DNA from: Candidatus Bathyarchaeota archaeon A05DMB-2
GTDB taxonomy: Archaea > Thermoproteota > Bathyarchaeia > Bathyarchaeales > Bathycorpusculaceae
Direction of reading: 5' to 3'
DNA: 64,000 nucleotides
NCBI GenBank assembly: GCA_018475625.1
Contig: JAAKEZ010000002.1
Coordinates: 248,001 to 312,000, forward strand
The notes beneath the pieces were generated by a model, which was not told the origin of the DNA, searched no databases, and saw only the letters and a program-made list of their open reading frames with translations. Below are positions 33,509-42,269 of this stretch, piece after piece (the first letter of the stretch is position 1; each line of letters starts with the position of its first letter). Made by a program: the position numbers and the translations under genes.

Positions 33509-34423
33509 ATGAAATTCGGCACATACGTGTTTGAACCAAAAAAGGCTGAAGGCTTTGACTTTCATCTGTTTCGTGTGAAACCCGAGGTAGGCAGACGATT
33601 ACCGCCAGTTTCGGACATGTACAGCAACGTCGCAATTTTCGGAGACAACGTTACCGCTCGCAATCATCCTGACTGGATTTCACAATCACCTCTGGGTCCA
33701 GCGTGGAGAACGAATGACAACTTTAACTTGCGATGGGACGTCCTCTGCCACACACAACCCGAACACAGAGCAGAGCAACTTGACTACATAGAAGACGTTG
33801 CAAGGCATAGTCAAGGAGTCTGGCTTAACAGCATACACTTCGCCGACCACGGACACTGCACATGCCCACGCTGCAACGAACTCTGGAAGAAAAGTGGCTT
33901 AAGCTGGCTTGAATGGCGCAGAAAAGAAGTCACAGACTACATGGCACAAGTAAGCGAACGAGTACGCGACCGTGCAAAGAAAAAATTCGTCATCGGCGTC
34001 CTCCCAGACCCAGTCAGCAGCTACGAGCGCTTCGGCATTGTCTTCGATGACCTAGCCCCGCTAACCGATGAATTCCTTGTCGTGATGTTCAGCAAGAACT
34101 ATGCCACCCCATGGTACTGGGAAATGCTTACCCGCGGATTCAAGAAACTCTTCAAAGACGTACCGCTCAACATAGCACTGTACGTTTTTGGTCCAGGCGA
34201 CAACCCCACAGAAGTGCCTTCACCGAGCGAGCTTGTGACAGTTTCAGTTCGATGCGGAAGAGCAGGTGCTGACGGCATTTTGTATCTTGCGGACAAAGCC
34301 AGCCAAATCTGGGATTTCCAGAAAGCAGTGGTAGATAGAGTCGAACTGAGGCAGAGACTGAAGACATACGGATGCCAAGAAGTCTTGGACTTCTTCCAAA
34401 GCTGGGAAAAAGTCGTAGAGTAA
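33509..34423 (+). CDS. TIM-barrel-like protein, glycosidase-related?
   Basis: 304 residues from ATG 33509; earlier in-frame starts lie inside the promoter region. Sequence reads as an alpha/beta barrel: 'WRTNDNFNLRWDVLCHTQPE', 'GVWLNSIHFADHGHCTCPRC', 'KKFVIGVLPDPVSSYERFG', 'LTDEFLVVMFSKNYATPWYW', 'GADGILYLADKASQIWDF'. The C..C pair in 'CTCPRCNELW' and histidines could bind a metal. It resembles glycoside-hydrolase-like barrels but no catalytic pair can be fixed. An ACTTTATTA box lies about 45 bp upstream. Confidence 0.55.
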   Translation: MKFGTYVFEPKKAEGFDFHLFRVKPEVGRRLPPVSDMYSNVAIFGDNVTARNHPDWISQSPLGPAWRTNDNFNLRWDVLCHTQPEHRAEQLDYIEDVARHSQGVWLNSIHFADHGHCTCPRCNELWKKSGLSWLEWRRKEVTDYMAQVSERVRDRAKKKFVIGVLPDPVSSYERFGIVFDDLAPLTDEFLVVMFSKNYATPWYWEMLTRGFKKLFKDVPLNIALYVFGPGDNPTEVPSPSELVTVSVRCGRAGADGILYLADKASQIWDFQKAVVDRVELRQRLKTYGCQEVLDFFQSWEKVVE

Positions 34424-34510
34424 GCCTTTCAAAGACAAAACCTTAACTACAGGCGAGAGTGGGTGGAACAAACCTCCACGCTACCCTTTTTATTTAGCCT
34501 ATTTTGTGCG

Positions 34511-35311
34511 CTACTTTTCTGTAACTCCAACGGCGACTTTATCTCCGGATTTTAATCCGAACCTTTCAGAAGCGCTGCCCTGATTCACCGATAACTCCAA
34601 GTAGCCGTGGCTGCCTATCAAAGCCAACGGTTCCTGAGGTTTGGCTTCTCCATACGCCTTGCAGAACCGCAACCTCAACCTGCCACTGGCCAATTCAACC
34701 CTGAGCCAATCACGAACGCCCATACGCGCCAGCACTTCCGCGGATATGTTCGTAATTACGTTCCCGAAACCATCCACATGTAGAACCTCGCCAGTAAAGG
34801 AGCCTTTTCTTTCGATAACCTTGGCGAACGATGGCTTCTCAATGTCACGGATTTCAGGTCCGAACGCTTCTGGTTTGGCTCCGTTCGCCAGATGCGCTGC
34901 GGCAGGGGCAAACACGTCTCTCCCATGGAAGGTGCTGGAAACCTTCGGCAACATGAAACGCGGGTTCGTTAACTCGTAAACACCATCCACACCTGTCTTC
35001 TCAGCCGCTAAAATTAACAAACCGTTGTCTGGTCCCACAAAGAAACCATGCCTCGTTTTTATCAGTATGGAGCGTCTTCGCGTGCCAACGCCAGGGTCAA
35101 CCACCGCCACGTGAATGGTGCCTTTGGGAAAGTACAGCGCGGCAGATGCCAGCACATAGGCGCCCATGCGAATGTTGAACTTCTCTATCTCATGTGTCAC
35201 GTCAATTATCATGGCGCTCGGGCATATGGATAGAATTGCGGCTTTCATCTCTGCGGCATAAGGATCTTTCAACCCAAAATCTGTGGTCAAGGTTATTATT
35301 TTGTTGGACAT
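34511..35311 (-). CDS. SAM hydroxide adenosyltransferase (DUF62)
   Basis: 266 residues. Family motifs throughout: 'ITLTTDFGLKDPYAAEMKAA' (start), 'VTHEIEKFNIRMGAYVL', 'FPKGTIHVAVVDPGVGTRR', 'FFVGPDNGLL', 'STFHGRDVFAPAAAHLANG', 'GFGNVITNI', and the C-terminal barrel 'ALIGSHGYLELSVNQGSASE'. It splits S-adenosylmethionine with water or hydroxide into adenosine and methionine; the fluorinase and chlorinase are relatives. The Asp-Arg-His triad typical of the hydrolase form appears present (Asp11 region, Arg, His in FHGRD). Biological purpose in archaea is unsettled. Confidence 0.93.
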   Translation of the reverse strand: MSNKIITLTTDFGLKDPYAAEMKAAILSICPSAMIIDVTHEIEKFNIRMGAYVLASAALYFPKGTIHVAVVDPGVGTRRRSILIKTRHGFFVGPDNGLLILAAEKTGVDGVYELTNPRFMLPKVSSTFHGRDVFAPAAAHLANGAKPEAFGPEIRDIEKPSFAKVIERKGSFTGEVLHVDGFGNVITNISAEVLARMGVRDWLRVELASGRLRLRFCKAYGEAKPQEPLALIGSHGYLELSVNQGSASERFGLKSGDKVAVGVTEK

Positions 35312-35378
35312 AGCTTATTATATGTTTATTGTGCTTCTTGACATTTATGCCTTGTCGCCACCGCGAAGCCCAGTTTCT

Positions 35379-35663
35379 TTAGCCGCCATGAACGACGGGC
35401 ACAAATACCACTTCATCCCCGTCCTTCACCGCCGCGTCCAAGCCGCCTAGAACGCTGATTTCCCTGCCGTTCACAAGCACCAACGCGTTCAGCTCAGCAT
35501 TGCCAACCCGCTGATTGAATAAGCTTCGCTTAAGCTCAGGCGCTCGCCGCGTAAGCTCACCCAGCAACTTCCGCATGGAAAAGCCTTCTGCAATGTCTAA
35601 GCTAAGTTTTTCTGCGCCCGCAGCATGACGGAGAGCACCGACAAACTTTACGGTTATCGCCAC
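35379..35663 (-). CDS. MoaD/ThiS-family sulfur carrier or ubiquitin-like modifier
   Basis: 94 residues with a beta-grasp fold ('ITVKFVGALRHAAGAEKLSL', 'ALVLVNGREISVLGGLDAAV', 'GDEVVFVPVVHGG') and the diagnostic C-terminal Gly-Gly, which is adenylated and thiolated by an E1-like enzyme. It may supply sulfur for molybdopterin or tRNA thiolation, or act as a SAMP protein modifier. No other cofactor gene is adjacent. Confidence 0.88.
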   Translation of the reverse strand: MAITVKFVGALRHAAGAEKLSLDIAEGFSMRKLLGELTRRAPELKRSLFNQRVGNAELNALVLVNGREISVLGGLDAAVKDGDEVVFVPVVHGG

Positions 35664-35696
35664 TAAAAATCACCAGTAAAGGCTCGAGAGCTGTTT

Positions 35697-36071
35697 CTAA
35701 TTCTCGGTTTTCTCCTCGGTGAAGGTCTCTACGATGTCCGTAGCTATCTGAACAAGCGTGTCAGCCTGATGCATCATCGCTTCCTCGTTAACTTCCTCCA
35801 GCTGCGCGAGCTGCTGCACTATTCCTTCAATCTCCATGAGAAAACGCAGAACTGAATCATTTGTTTGCTGGGGTTTCATACTTTCCTCACGCAGTAGAAT
35901 CTCTATGAACGCTGGCTCGCCTAAACTGTAGTAGATGGCACTTCTAGCTTTCCTGATTGCCTCCACCACGAGGCTAGGAGCCATGTACGGCATCTTCCGC
36001 GCGGCTTCCAACTCCGCCTTCGCCTCGCGCAGGTACCTGAGCGCCCATCCCTTTCGGTACTGGTCCATCAT
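35697..36071 (-). CDS. Conserved archaeal helical protein
   Basis: 124 residues from the ATG at 36071; this start avoids overlap with the S17e gene, which ends at 36103. Helical throughout: 'LRYLREAKAELEAARKMPYM' then 'SLVVEAIRKARSAIYYSLGE', with a HEPN-like look (long antiparallel helices), but the R-x4-6-H nuclease motif is not seen. It sits directly downstream of rps17e on the same strand and is probably co-transcribed. Function unknown. Confidence 0.7.
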   Translation of the reverse strand: MMDQYRKGWALRYLREAKAELEAARKMPYMAPSLVVEAIRKARSAIYYSLGEPAFIEILLREESMKPQQTNDSVLRFLMEIEGIVQQLAQLEEVNEEAMMHQADTLVQIATDIVETFTEEKTEN

Positions 36072-36102
36072 AGAGTTCTTTCCCCATCTTGCGACTTTTA
36101 AA

Positions 36103-36324
36103 TTATGTCTCTTCCTCACTCTCGCTTGAAGGATTAGCTCCAGCCGACGCCAACGCTTGCGTGATGTATCCTGCAATCTGATTCCGCACCCGCTTCGTCA
36201 CGCCTCGAGCGAGCAAAGTAACCATGCGTTTGTTGTCTTCGAAGTTGCTGGAGAATTTAGTTGGATAAAGTTTAATGAGTTCTTTTCCTATTCGTTTAAT
36301 CTGCTCAGTCTTGACTTTTCCCAA
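36103..36324 (-). CDS. rps17e: Ribosomal protein S17e
   Basis: 73 residues matching archaeal eS17: 'MGKVKTEQIKRIGKELIKLY', 'FSSNFEDNKRMVTLL', 'TKRVRNQIAGYITQ'. It is a component of the small subunit head. The acidic tail ends SSESEEET. First gene of a two-gene unit with the helical protein at 35697. Confidence 0.96.
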   Translation of the reverse strand: MGKVKTEQIKRIGKELIKLYPTKFSSNFEDNKRMVTLLARGVTKRVRNQIAGYITQALASAGANPSSESEEET

Positions 36325-36525
36325 GTGTCTGATTTCCTCCGCTTATTGCCCAGCTTTGTCCTCCACTCGTATAGACCTAAAATCAGTTTCAATAGAAGGA
36401 TAAGAGGCTCAATTTAAGCTTACGCCTTATCCATCTGAACCTGCACTCTCGAACGACGAGGGCACACTATTAAATATATAAGGAAGGAAACAGAAAAAAG
36501 CAATAACAAAACGGAAGGTAAACCC

Positions 36526-36735
36526 TTGCCAGTTCCAACAGTTAAAAAAGGCAAATGGTGGAAAGAGAGGGAGCGGACAAAATCAGGCCGATGGCGGAAA
36601 AAACGTTCCGACGCAGATAAACCCAGAGAAAAGAAGCGCTCACGTCTAATATACGCCTTAGCCGCAGTAGCTGTAATAGTGCTGGTGATAGTGATTTTGT
36701 ACTTCTTGCTCCCCCGAACTGTTCGGATGGTTTAA
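36526..36735 (+). CDS. Small basic tail-anchored-like membrane protein
   Basis: 69 residues, TTG start. The N-terminal 40 residues are very basic and tryptophan-containing (KKGKWWKERERTKSGRWRKK); one membrane helix follows (LIYALAAVAVIVLVIVILYF) with a short end. The basic half may bind ribosomes or nucleic acid at the membrane; no family is recognised. Confidence 0.55.
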   Translation: MPVPTVKKGKWWKERERTKSGRWRKKRSDADKPREKKRSRLIYALAAVAVIVLVIVILYFLLPRTVRMV

Positions 36736-36755
36736 CCCCTTCACTTGACGATGCG

Positions 36756-37535
36756 CTAACGCAGTTTTATGTTGAAAAATCCTTCAAAATTCCTGGCTAT
36801 CTGATCCGCCACATCAACCACAGCCATACCTTTCACTTCTGCTATCGACTCGACAACTGTAGGGATGAACGAGGGGCTCGTCATCCTGCCGCCGTAAGGC
36901 GCTTTTCTGTAAGTCACCGGTCCATCCGTCTCGGTTAACAGGTTTGTTAGTGGCACTTTTTTCACGACTTCACGTATGCCGTTTGAGTAAGCCACAGGCG
37001 GACCTTCAGTAATCAAGTATCCGTGGTCTACCGCCTTATACAGCGCATTTATGGGATGGCTGAACCAGTGCAGCAGAACCCGGTTGAGGCGGTACGAAGG
37101 AAGCATGTCCACGATTTTCTGGGTGGTGCCTCGCGAGTGAATTATGACCGGAAGCTCCAACTCTTCAGCCAAGCGCAGCATTTTTTCAAAGACCATGAGC
37201 TGCTTCGCCCATATTGCCTCGTATTTGTAGTCTAATCCGATTTCGCCGATGGCAGTAACCACTTTTTTCCGGCTCTGCTCTGTGATTAGCTTAACGGTTT
37301 CTTCAAGCTCGCTTTCTTTCAGCACGTTCACGTTCCACGGGTGAATCCCCAACGCTGGAAAAACTAGGTTAGGGTGTTTTTCCGCAAGTCTGAGGCTGCC
37401 CTTGCTTGTTTCAAGGTCCATCGAGTTTGAAACCAACGCCGCCACGCTGGCGTCTCTGGCTTCCTTCACAAGCTGGTCCACATGTTCTGCGTATTCTGGG
37501 TCTGAAAGGTGGATGTGCGCATCGATTAGCTTCAT
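36756..37535 (-). CDS. TatD-family metal-dependent hydrolase
   Basis: 259 residues, amidohydrolase barrel: 'LIDAHIHLSDPEY' (H-x-H metal site), 'ALGIHPWNV', 'AIGEIGLDYKY' (Glu ligand), 'LPVIIHSRG' (His), 'VLLHWFSHP' (His), 'LLTETDGPV' (Asp). TatD proteins are metal-dependent DNases or phosphatases acting in DNA repair or turnover. The substrate here is not set by sequence. Monocistronic. Confidence 0.85.
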   Translation of the reverse strand: MKLIDAHIHLSDPEYAEHVDQLVKEARDASVAALVSNSMDLETSKGSLRLAEKHPNLVFPALGIHPWNVNVLKESELEETVKLITEQSRKKVVTAIGEIGLDYKYEAIWAKQLMVFEKMLRLAEELELPVIIHSRGTTQKIVDMLPSYRLNRVLLHWFSHPINALYKAVDHGYLITEGPPVAYSNGIREVVKKVPLTNLLTETDGPVTYRKAPYGGRMTSPSFIPTVVESIAEVKGMAVVDVADQIARNFEGFFNIKLR

Positions 37536-37747
37536 TTGTGCACCTAAGCCGCCTAATATCTAGCATGGCTTTTATAGTTTGTTTATTTATTCGGATGATT
37601 TTCCGCTGTGCCTTGGTTCAGCTCTTCCTCGGTTTTTCAGTCGGCTTATTTTCTTAAGGTTTTTCACTCTTTAAACGTGGAGCATGGCTTTTTCTCATGT
37701 TTAAACGATTTTAGCTGATGCTGTTAACCGAAAAGGCTAAATACAGC

Positions 37748-37755
37748 TTTAAAAA
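37748..37755 (+). promoter_or_regulatory. TATA-like box of the histone gene
   Basis: TTTAAAAA preceded by an A/G-rich stretch, about 30 bp before the histone ATG (37782). This spacing predicts a very short leader. Confidence 0.45.
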
Positions 37756-37781
37756 GAAAAAGAAGCTACGGAGAAGTCTTT

Positions 37782-38003
37782 ATGACTGATTTAGAATTAG
37801 CCGTAGCTCCCATGCACAGGTTATGCAAGAAGGCGGGAGCCGACAGAGTGAGTGAAGCCGCAGCTAAAGAGTTGGCTAAGGCGCTAGAGGAAATCGGAGT
37901 TAAAATCGCGAAAGAAGCTTTAGATTTCGCCATGCACGCGGGCAGGAAAACCATCAAAGCTGAAGACATAGAGATAGCCGCCAAGAAAGTCATGGGCAAA
38001 TAA
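37782..38003 (+). CDS. Archaeal histone
   Basis: 73 residues with a complete histone fold: helix 1 '[10 protein letters not shown]', loop 'ADRVSEAA', long helix 2 '[20 protein letters not shown]', loop '[13 protein letters not shown]' and helix 3 'AAKKVMG'. It dimerises and wraps DNA. The length and lack of tails are typical. The sequence starts [10 protein letters not shown], and 'CKKAG' replaces the more usual 'IRKAG'. Confidence 0.95.
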   Translation: MTDLELAVAPMHRLCKKAGADRVSEAAAKELAKALEEIGVKIAKEALDFAMHAGRKTIKAEDIEIAAKKVMGK

Positions 38004-38010
38004 AAGCAAG

Positions 38011-38032
38011 TTTTTCCTTCTCTTCTTTTTTG
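38011..38032 (+). terminator. T-rich terminator after histone gene
   Basis: Pyrimidine stretch TTTTTCCTTCTCTTCTTTTT just after the histone stop, the usual form of intrinsic archaeal termination. No stem is required. Confidence 0.45.
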
Positions 38033-38154
38033 TAGCCTATAAAGTAGGGTACATCTTGCTTGCTTGGTCAATCTTGCCCTGTGCGTCTTTGCTGCATAGT
38101 GACAGGACGTTTAAATTGTATGTTGCAAAGTAGTGTTTGAGGTGAAAGCAAGTT

Positions 38155-38331
38155 ATGAGTTGGGGCAGTTCTGGCACGCCGCCGTGGGTTGATGAAGAAA
38201 ATATCGACGAAGAGAAGATGCGACGGAAAGCGGCAGAGAACGCGGCGAGGATTAAGGCTTTGGAACAGGAGAATGAAGCTCTGAAGAAGCGAATAAAAGA
38301 GTTGGAAGATAAACTGAAAAACGGGGGGTAG
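38155..38331 (+). CDS. Small coiled-coil protein
   Basis: 58 residues: 'MSWGSSGTPPWVDEENIDEE' followed by 'ARIKALEQENEALKKRIKEL', a clear leucine-zipper-like coiled coil, ending in Gly-Gly. A TTTAAATTG box lies about 40 bp upstream. It may dimerise with itself; the Gly-Gly end is reminiscent of small modifiers but no beta-grasp is present. Not recognised as a family. Confidence 0.6.
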   Translation: MSWGSSGTPPWVDEENIDEEKMRRKAAENAARIKALEQENEALKKRIKELEDKLKNGG

Positions 38332-38388
38332 GTGTTTTATCAACTGTGAGTGATTTTTTGGTTTTTTTGACTCTCAAGTTTGATTTCT

Positions 38389-38559
38389 TCATTTTACCTG
38401 TATGATTTTTCTGTCTTCGATTATTACGCTGAGGATTTCTGATTGTTTTATGGCTTCAATGAGTTTTTGCTCTAGGGTTTTTCGTATTCAAAGATGTAAC
38501 CTTTCGGGCTCTTCTGTGAAGGGGTCTATTTTGTAAATGGGCGTGTCTTCTTCATCCAT
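38389..38559 (-). pseudogene. Broken small gene (two single-base lesions)
   Basis: Reading the minus strand from an ATG at 38559 gives MDEEDTPIYKIDPFTEEPE; an extra A in GAAAGG then breaks the frame. Removing it gives GYIFEYEK; a missing A in GAAAAACC breaks it again, after which 'TLEQKLIEAIKQSEILSVII' 'EDRKIIQVK' runs to a stop at 38389-38391. The two lesions cancel, restoring a 56-residue acidic protein. Either a recently decayed gene or errors in A-runs. The rest of 38332-38850 shows nothing else. Confidence 0.5.
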
Positions 38560-38850
38560 CGAAGTATCCTAAAGCAGTAGATTTGGTTCTTGCTTGTGTC
38601 TATTGCTTCAGGTTCTATTTCGTGGCTACCTATATGCATCCCTTTCTCACCGCACGTTGCATGGCTTAATAAAGTCTTACGAAATGTAACTTGATATTTG
38701 AATCTACCGTTGAAACAAAAGTCTAAACATCAGGTAAAACAAAACAACAGCAGAACAGCACAACAAAACAACACTAAAAACGTGGAATTTTAAGTTTTTC
38801 GTCATCACATTTTAAGGTTAGCCGGGTTTGTTCGCCGTCTTGTATGTGCT

Positions 38851-40026
38851 TTATGTTGTTAGATCTAAATTACCTTTAACAAGTTTTGAAAAAAGCGGAA
38901 GAACAACTATCATTGAGCCAATGACCGCGATTGCCGTTAAAGTTAAGAAATCTGTGCCTACAATCCCCATAGCTACCCCTTCGTAAGCAATTATAAAAGA
39001 CATCTCTGCCCTTACAGCAAGCCCAATTGTTACCGCCCATAACGTCTTGCCCTTTAAACCAGTTAAACGTCCGCCTAATAAGCCTCCTGCGAATCTTGCC
39101 AAAAGAGCCACACCAAGAATAATCGAGCCGACTGGGAGAAAAGCAAGCATACCCATTGGACTAATCACTAAGCCGATGCTTGTGAAGAAGACGGCGGCGA
39201 AAATTTCTTTCATCATGGAGATTTTTTCTGCGAGTTTTTTACCTACCTTCTGATAAGGAATGATTGCGCCCATTATGAAGGCTCCTGTTACAGCTGCTAA
39301 TCCAACCTGAGTTGAAGCAAAAGCTAACATTAAGCCTAAGCCGAGAAGGATAATAAAAAGAACCTCGTCAGAGATGACCCATTCAAACTTTTTGATCACT
39401 ACAGGCAAGATTTTGCTGCCTATATAGATTGATGCAAGAATAAACAGAGTTGCGATAAGACCAATACTGATTAAGCTTGTTGCTGAAAATACGCCTTCCC
39501 TGAATACACCTAACGCTATTGTTAGTATCAGAATACCTTCAATATCATCCAGCACAACTGCGGTAAGTAGAGTAGAACCAAGTTTTGATTCAACTGCGCC
39601 TTCATAACTAAGCATTGCCGCTATCACACTTGTTCCGCTGGGCGCCAAAACCGCACCTAAAAGAAAAGCCGCTTGCCACGAGAAACCTAATACAAGCCCA
39701 ATTCCGTAGCCGAGCAATACCGAAAGAATAACGCCGACTGTGGTAAGGAGAAAGGCTGTTTTACCCACTTTCCAAAAAGCAGAAGCATCAAACTCCAACC
39801 CTGTTGTAAACAGAATCAAAATCGAGCCCAAAACTGCAAGCAAATTAATAACAGTTAAATCAGTGACAAGCCCCAGTCCACCAGGACCTCCTATAAAAAG
39901 ACCGACTAAAATAGCGCCGATTACGCCAGGAAGCTTGAGCTTCTTAAACAACTCGGAACCAAGCGAGGAAACAACAATTAACAACCCAACCTGAAAAATT
40001 ACAGAGATTGCGGGGTCGGCTGACAT
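38851..40026 (-). CDS. Na+/H+ (or K+/H+) antiporter, CPA2/KefB type
   Basis: 391 residues, about 12 membrane helices and no cytoplasmic C-terminal TrkA domain. 'SELFKKLKLPGVIGAILVGL', 'GLVTDLTVINLLAVLGSILI', 'APSGTSVIAAMLSYEGA' and 'LLTAVVLDDIEGILIL' carry the paired Asp (VVLDDIEG) expected at the ion site of CPA2 proteins. It exchanges a monovalent cation for protons. Ion specificity is not set by sequence. Confidence 0.9.
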   Translation of the reverse strand: MSADPAISVIFQVGLLIVVSSLGSELFKKLKLPGVIGAILVGLFIGGPGGLGLVTDLTVINLLAVLGSILILFTTGLEFDASAFWKVGKTAFLLTTVGVILSVLLGYGIGLVLGFSWQAAFLLGAVLAPSGTSVIAAMLSYEGAVESKLGSTLLTAVVLDDIEGILILTIALGVFREGVFSATSLISIGLIATLFILASIYIGSKILPVVIKKFEWVISDEVLFIILLGLGLMLAFASTQVGLAAVTGAFIMGAIIPYQKVGKKLAEKISMMKEIFAAVFFTSIGLVISPMGMLAFLPVGSIILGVALLARFAGGLLGGRLTGLKGKTLWAVTIGLAVRAEMSFIIAYEGVAMGIVGTDFLTLTAIAVIGSMIVVLPLFSKLVKGNLDLTT

Positions 40027-40083
40027 ACGCTTAAGGACAACCTTAAACTATATTTCTCTTTCCATGAAATTTTTCGAACGAGA

Positions 40084-40111
40084 AGTTACTAAAAGTTATC
40101 AATTTGTTTTC
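40084..40111. repeat. Dispersed 28-bp repeat, copy 2
   Basis: Matches 25898-25925 with one mismatch (24 exact bases at 40088-40111, beginning ACTAAAAGTTATCAATTT). Here it lies 32 bp beyond the stop of the RimI-like gene and upstream of the antiporter start, the same strand sense as copy 1 relative to the gene it follows. Confidence 0.6.
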
Positions 40112-40143
40112 TGCAAACCACTGGAAAAAACGAAACTACAAGC

Positions 40144-40635
40144 CTATAGTTTTTTGGTCATCATGTAGGCGTCTTCGCCGTCCGAGTAGTACCCGTTAAT
40201 CGTTCGGCTCACTTCAAAGCCCAGTTTCTTGTAGAGCTGAACGCCCGCCACGTTCGTCACCCGAACCTCCAGGTAGCATTGTTTCGCTTTGTAGTAGCGC
40301 ATGCCGTCCATCGCTTGGTTCAGGAGTGCGGTGGCTATGCCTTTGCGCCTTGCCTGCGGCATGATGGCGATGGAGACCACGTGTCCTTTTCTTATCAAGC
40401 CGCTGAAGCCGAAGTTGTTTAAGCCGACTTCGATGCGGCACATGATGTAGCCGACGATTTTTCCGTTTTCCTCCGCCACTATGAAGGTTTCGGGGAACCG
40501 CTGGTGCAGGTCGATAAAGAAGTAGTCCGTGTAGTTCTCTGGAAGGCATACGCGGTTGATTTGCATTACACTCTGCAGGTCGTCTGGCGTGAACTTGCGC
40601 AACTTAAAGGTTTGTTGCATCTTTTCGCCTTCCAT
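40144..40635 (-). CDS. rimI: N-terminal protein acetyltransferase (RimI/NatA-like GNAT)
   Basis: 163 residues (a start at 40620 gives 158). GNAT motifs: 'MQINRVCLPENYTDYFFIDL' (substrate loop typical of Ard1/Naa10), 'YIMCRIEVGLNNFG', motif A 'VVSIAIMPQARRKGIATALL', 'AKQCYLEVRVTNVAGVQLYKKLGFE'. Acetylates N-terminal amines of proteins from acetyl-CoA, as archaeal Ard1. Single gene. Confidence 0.93.
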   Translation of the reverse strand: MEGEKMQQTFKLRKFTPDDLQSVMQINRVCLPENYTDYFFIDLHQRFPETFIVAEENGKIVGYIMCRIEVGLNNFGFSGLIRKGHVVSIAIMPQARRKGIATALLNQAMDGMRYYKAKQCYLEVRVTNVAGVQLYKKLGFEVSRTINGYYSDGEDAYMMTKKL

Positions 40636-40722
40636 AACCAGATTTCTATATCAAACTTAAAGTTTACGTTTCAGTCACCACAATACAGACTGCCTCTTCA
40701 CGTAGCCATCCCTGAAGCCCGC

Positions 40723-41994
40723 TTATTCCGCTGCCTGAACCTTCGGTAAAGTGAAGTTCCCTTTGGGCATCGTCCAAACTCTCGCTTGCGAACCAGCGAG
40801 CTTGAACGCTTCGTTAAGTGCGTCGTTGACCGCCCGCGCCGTCTTCAGCTTAAAGATGTTAGCGGCGTAGTAGTCTGGCAGTGATGAAACTAGGATAATC
40901 TGGTGGTTCTGCAACGCCTTAAGCAGGTAGTAGGCTTTGTGCCCACCCAAGGCGAAGTTGCGTTTGATTTCACGTTCAACCGCCTTCAGGTCGCCGAGCC
41001 GCGCCATCCAGTCGTAGAACACTTGGTTTCCATGCCCTTCGGGGCATTCGGCGACGAGGATTATGACGCCATTGCGCTTCACTACCTCAAGCGCGTTGTC
41101 CAATGCCTTATAAGCCTGGTAAAGGTTCAGGTCCGCGGGGTAGCCGCCTGGACTGACGATGACGATGTCTGCTCTGCGGTCCACGGTCACACGGTACATG
41201 TCGTCCACAAGCTTGACCGCTTCGAGGAATGCTTGTTCAAGGTCGCCTGCGAAGGCTTTGACTATTTCTCCCTTGCCGTTGGCAACGACGTTCATGATGA
41301 AGTCCACCTTAGCCAACCTGGCAGCTTCAGTCATGTCCTGGTGTACGGGGTTTCCTTCCAAGACGCCTGTGCGTGCGTTGGGGTTGAGGAGCATGGCGTG
41401 GTTGTGTTTTATGGTTTCTTCGCATGAAATGGCGGGCATAACGCTTTTGCGTCCGCCGCCGTAGCCCGCGTAGTAGTGGAAGCCCACATCGCCCAAGAGC
41501 ACTTTCACGTCTGCCTCCGCGAAAGCACGGTTCAAAAGCACTTTGTTGCCATGCGTCTTCGTCGTACCCACGTACACTAAATCCTGCGCCTTGCAGTCAT
41601 GGCTGACTGTTTTGACGCGCTTAAGCATTTCTTCGCCAAGGATATGTATGGCTTCTTCTGGTTTGACGGTGCGATGGGTACCGCAGCCGAAGATTACGGT
41701 GACGTTCTCGTCCCGCACGCCAGCCGCGTTCAGCTCCGCAAGCACTGACGGAAGCATCAGCGATGTGGGCGTGTGCCTCGTCATGTCATCAACAACGATG
41801 GCGACCCTGCTTTCCGCGCGAGCGATTTCGCTTAGGCGTTTGGTGCCAATGGGCTCACTCAGCGCACGTTCCACCTCAGCCCGCGGGTCGGGGGCGCCGG
41901 GGGTTTCTTTTGGTTCGATTGAGCCAAGGAGGTTTCGGGCTGGGACGCGTGCGCATACGTCGCTTTTGCCGTAGGGAAGCCAAACATCCACCAT
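40723..41994 (-). CDS. larA: LarA-family nickel-pincer racemase/epimerase
   Basis: 423 residues. Every residue that holds the nickel pincer cofactor in lactate racemase LarA has a counterpart: His in 'GCGTHRTV', His and Lys in 'DVGFHYYAGYGGGRKSVMPA' (ten residues apart, as H174/K184), and the second His in 'ETIKHNHAML' (16 after the Lys, as H200). It would interconvert 2-hydroxyacid stereoisomers, lactate or another. The cofactor makers LarB, LarC and LarE are not in the window. Confidence 0.85.
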   Translation of the reverse strand: MVDVWLPYGKSDVCARVPARNLLGSIEPKETPGAPDPRAEVERALSEPIGTKRLSEIARAESRVAIVVDDMTRHTPTSLMLPSVLAELNAAGVRDENVTVIFGCGTHRTVKPEEAIHILGEEMLKRVKTVSHDCKAQDLVYVGTTKTHGNKVLLNRAFAEADVKVLLGDVGFHYYAGYGGGRKSVMPAISCEETIKHNHAMLLNPNARTGVLEGNPVHQDMTEAARLAKVDFIMNVVANGKGEIVKAFAGDLEQAFLEAVKLVDDMYRVTVDRRADIVIVSPGGYPADLNLYQAYKALDNALEVVKRNGVIILVAECPEGHGNQVFYDWMARLGDLKAVEREIKRNFALGGHKAYYLLKALQNHQIILVSSLPDYYAANIFKLKTARAVNDALNEAFKLAGSQARVWTMPKGNFTLPKVQAAE

Positions 41995-42269
41995 GACTGA
42001 TTCACGTATGTTGAAGCTAGTCGGCGTAAGAAACTATTAAGCCTTATCAAATAAATTTAGGAAAAAGTTTACGAAGCTTCTTTAATTGCAACTTACATAA
42101 TATGATAAGTTATTGATGATTGGGGAATCTGGGTTTGGGACGGCGTAAATCCTTGACGGCTATCCTTTATGGTGAAGGTGCATTTTGTGACTTCTTTATC
42201 ACTTAACAGAAAAGCTTGCAAAACAGTAAAATAACACGGCATAACACTGACACAGCAAGGCGACAGCAA

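Noticed and set aside
42087-42215. RNA gene upstream of the carboxypeptidase
   Set aside because: Some short dyads but no tRNA, sRNA box pair or long stem that stands out.
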